DNA from: Toxoplasma gondii ME49
Lineage: Eukaryota > Apicomplexa > Conoidasida > Eucoccidiorida > Sarcocystidae
DNA: 64,000 nt
Reading direction: 5' to 3'
NCBI RefSeq assembly: GCF_000006565.2
Contig: NC_031477.1
Coordinates: forward strand, 698,669 to 762,668
The notes under the pieces were generated by a model, which saw only the letters and a program-made list of their open reading frames with translations, ran no database searches and was not told the origin of the DNA. Positions 62,645 through 64,000 of this stretch are shown piece after piece; position 1 is the stretch's first letter, and each line of letters opens with the position of its first letter. The position numbers were made by a program, and so were the translations under genes.

Positions 62645-63799
62645 ATGGTGCGTCTACCGCAAGTCGGCGCGACCTTTTCTGGAGCTTTCTTTTCGTCGCC
62701 TCGTCTTCCTTTGGATTGCGTTGTGCAGCTGAGACTGTCACGTGTTTCTATAATGTGGTTGACTCTTCTACTACTCGCAAGTGCGTCAGAGCTCTACGGT
62801 TCCGTTCCGTTGTTCGCCACCCAGGGAGCCCTTGCATCTTCTGCAGAATCCAAATGCGAGGAAACGGAGACTGAGACGAATTGTATCTGCGGAAAGGAAG
62901 AAAGTAAAGCTAAGGAACTCCAGGCAACGCTATCTGCAGCAAAGTCGACGCTGCAGCTGCTCTGCAGAGCTGATCTAATATACGCACCAGGTCAGCTGAG
63001 CAACAAACAAGTTTGCCCAGAAAACATCTCAGACCTGACACAGTGCAGGAAATGTGACGGTGGCAGCGTCCAATACATCGATGTTACGTCGCTGCTCGCT
63101 GGCTCCACTGAAGCCATCAAATGGGAAGATTCGTTGGAAGAACAGGAAGGCGAAACGGCGAAGAGACTGAGCATTCCGCCAGCGAATCTCCCCTACAGCG
63201 ACAAAAAGTTTATTGTGGGTTGCCTTGACAAAGAGAAAACAACCACTAAATGTGCACTGACTGTGTCGCTTGAGGCGAGGCCAACTGTAACAGAAAACCA
63301 GACCGTAACATGCGCCTACGGAGCCAGCAGCAACGAGGCGCATCAAACCATCAAGCTGAGCCCATCGAAAAACAGGTTCACTCTGGTGTGCGGCAGAGAT
63401 GGAGAAGTTCTCCCGAGCGAATACGAGGACGTCTATTGTCCCAGTCAGGAGAAAGGGGATGCTGCCGCAGAATGTACTGGCAACTACACTGAGGTTATCC
63501 CGGCTTACGATAGCAAGTGGTGGGAACATGACACATACAGCAACACATTCAGTCTGCTGATTCCGGAAAGCGGCTTTCCAGCAAAGGAAACAAAACTGTT
63601 GATAGGATGCCAGAAGAAGTCTTCTCAGTTAGCTGACACAGCCAGGCAAGGTGCTGCACAGGCTTCTTCGACAGTCTGCAACGTTGACATTACGGTTGAG
63701 GGCGTACCATCATCAACGTCCTTGCCACAGCGCGTTGTTGGTCTGTTGTCCTGGGTGATGGGCTTCGGGACAATGTTGAGTGCATTTGGATTTGCGTGA
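62645..63799 (+). CDS. SRS-family (SAG1-related) GPI-anchored surface antigen, copy B
   Basis: Intronless, 384 residues from the ATG at 62645. The frame is open upstream to 62537 but without an earlier ATG. The leader has a hydrophobic core near residues 37-46 (MWLTLLLLASAS). SAG domain 1 contains CEETETETNCICG, LLCRAD, KQVCPENIS, IVGCLD and TTKCALTV. SAG domain 2 contains VTCAYG, TLVCGRDG, VYCPSQ, ECTGNYTEV, IGCQKK and TVCNVDI, the standard six-Cys set. The last about 25 residues are hydrophobic (VVGLLSWVMGFGTMLSAF), fitting a GPI signal. It is paralogous to copy A: shared blocks include LSIPPANLPY, HQTIKLSPS versus HQSIKLSPS, and VIPAY...WW. It is transcribed away from copy A. Its exact SRS subfamily cannot be assigned from the window alone. 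Confidence 0.95.
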   Translation: MVRLPQVGATFSGAFFSSPRLPLDCVVQLRLSRVSIMWLTLLLLASASELYGSVPLFATQGALASSAESKCEETETETNCICGKEESKAKELQATLSAAKSTLQLLCRADLIYAPGQLSNKQVCPENISDLTQCRKCDGGSVQYIDVTSLLAGSTEAIKWEDSLEEQEGETAKRLSIPPANLPYSDKKFIVGCLDKEKTTTKCALTVSLEARPTVTENQTVTCAYGASSNEAHQTIKLSPSKNRFTLVCGRDGEVLPSEYEDVYCPSQEKGDAAAECTGNYTEVIPAYDSKWWEHDTYSNTFSLLIPESGFPAKETKLLIGCQKKSSQLADTARQGAAQASSTVCNVDITVEGVPSSTSLPQRVVGLLSWVMGFGTMLSAFGFA

Positions 63800-64000
63800 T
63801 GTGCGCCGAGTTAGGTGACTGGTAGTCTTATGTTGTGTAACGGCGTTGCCCTTGTGCGTAACACTAGAGTTGTAACAGGTCGAGTACGCGCTTGCGTTGT
63901 TAATCGAATGTCAGCCCCTAATGCGGGAATCTTTGTGATGTAAACGTTTTCCCTCATTAACTTTGGTCTTTTTAATTTTGGAACGGGGTTTGATCCGTCG

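Noticed and set aside
1..64000. CRISPR arrays, insertion sequences, bacterial operons, retroelement coding regions
   Set aside because: The tandem repeats lack spacer-repeat structure and no transposase, reverse transcriptase or integrase motif was seen in the frames inspected. The intron-rich genes are nuclear eukaryotic.

Overview
The window looks like nuclear DNA of a cyst-forming coccidian, Toxoplasma gondii or a close relative such as Hammondia or Neospora. The reasons are: intron-rich genes with GTRAG donors and pyrimidine-rich acceptors; long Ser/Glu/Lys-rich low-complexity coding stretches; many (TA)n and CT/GA microsatellites outside exons; recurrent TGCATGC motifs; and two SRS (SAG1-related) surface-antigen genes at the right end. 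Exon joins were worked out by hand from splice signals and reading phase. They are models, not transcript-supported structures.

Layout from left to right: (1) 460-5341 (+), the 3' part of a SIRT6/7-like sirtuin gene whose beginning lies off the left edge, with a very long low-complexity C-terminal extension; (2) 7132-7497 (-), intronless SmD1 spliceosomal protein; (3) 10146-11255 (-), a three-exon gene for an unrecognised 110-aa basic protein; (4) 12224-17641 (+), an eight-exon class I [4Fe-4S] fumarate hydratase; (5) 19493-31600 (-), a 19-exon coiled-coil gene that I identify as a PIBF1/CEP90-like centriolar protein; (6) 34197-38283 (-), a seven-exon four-helix membrane protein of the COPI-associated/TVP15 type; (7) 41977-46410 (-), a large divergent beta-propeller (WD40-like) protein with an N-myristoylation-type start; (8) 50076-56145 (+), a six-exon NRAMP divalent-metal transporter with a long N-terminal extension; (9) 58064-59233 (-) and 62645-63799 (+), a divergent pair of related SRS surface antigens.

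The genes do not form one pathway, and there is no sign of an operon, CRISPR array, insertion sequence or other mobile system. Most are housekeeping genes (chromatin, splicing, TCA cycle, centriole, Golgi membrane, metal import). The SRS pair is the lineage-specific part. The gene-free stretches hold microsatellites and low-complexity DNA, and I found no RNA gene in them. The most interesting items are the reconstructed PIBF1/CEP90 homologue with its apparent GC-AG intron, the extended sirtuin, the unknown 110-aa protein, and the WD40-like protein.
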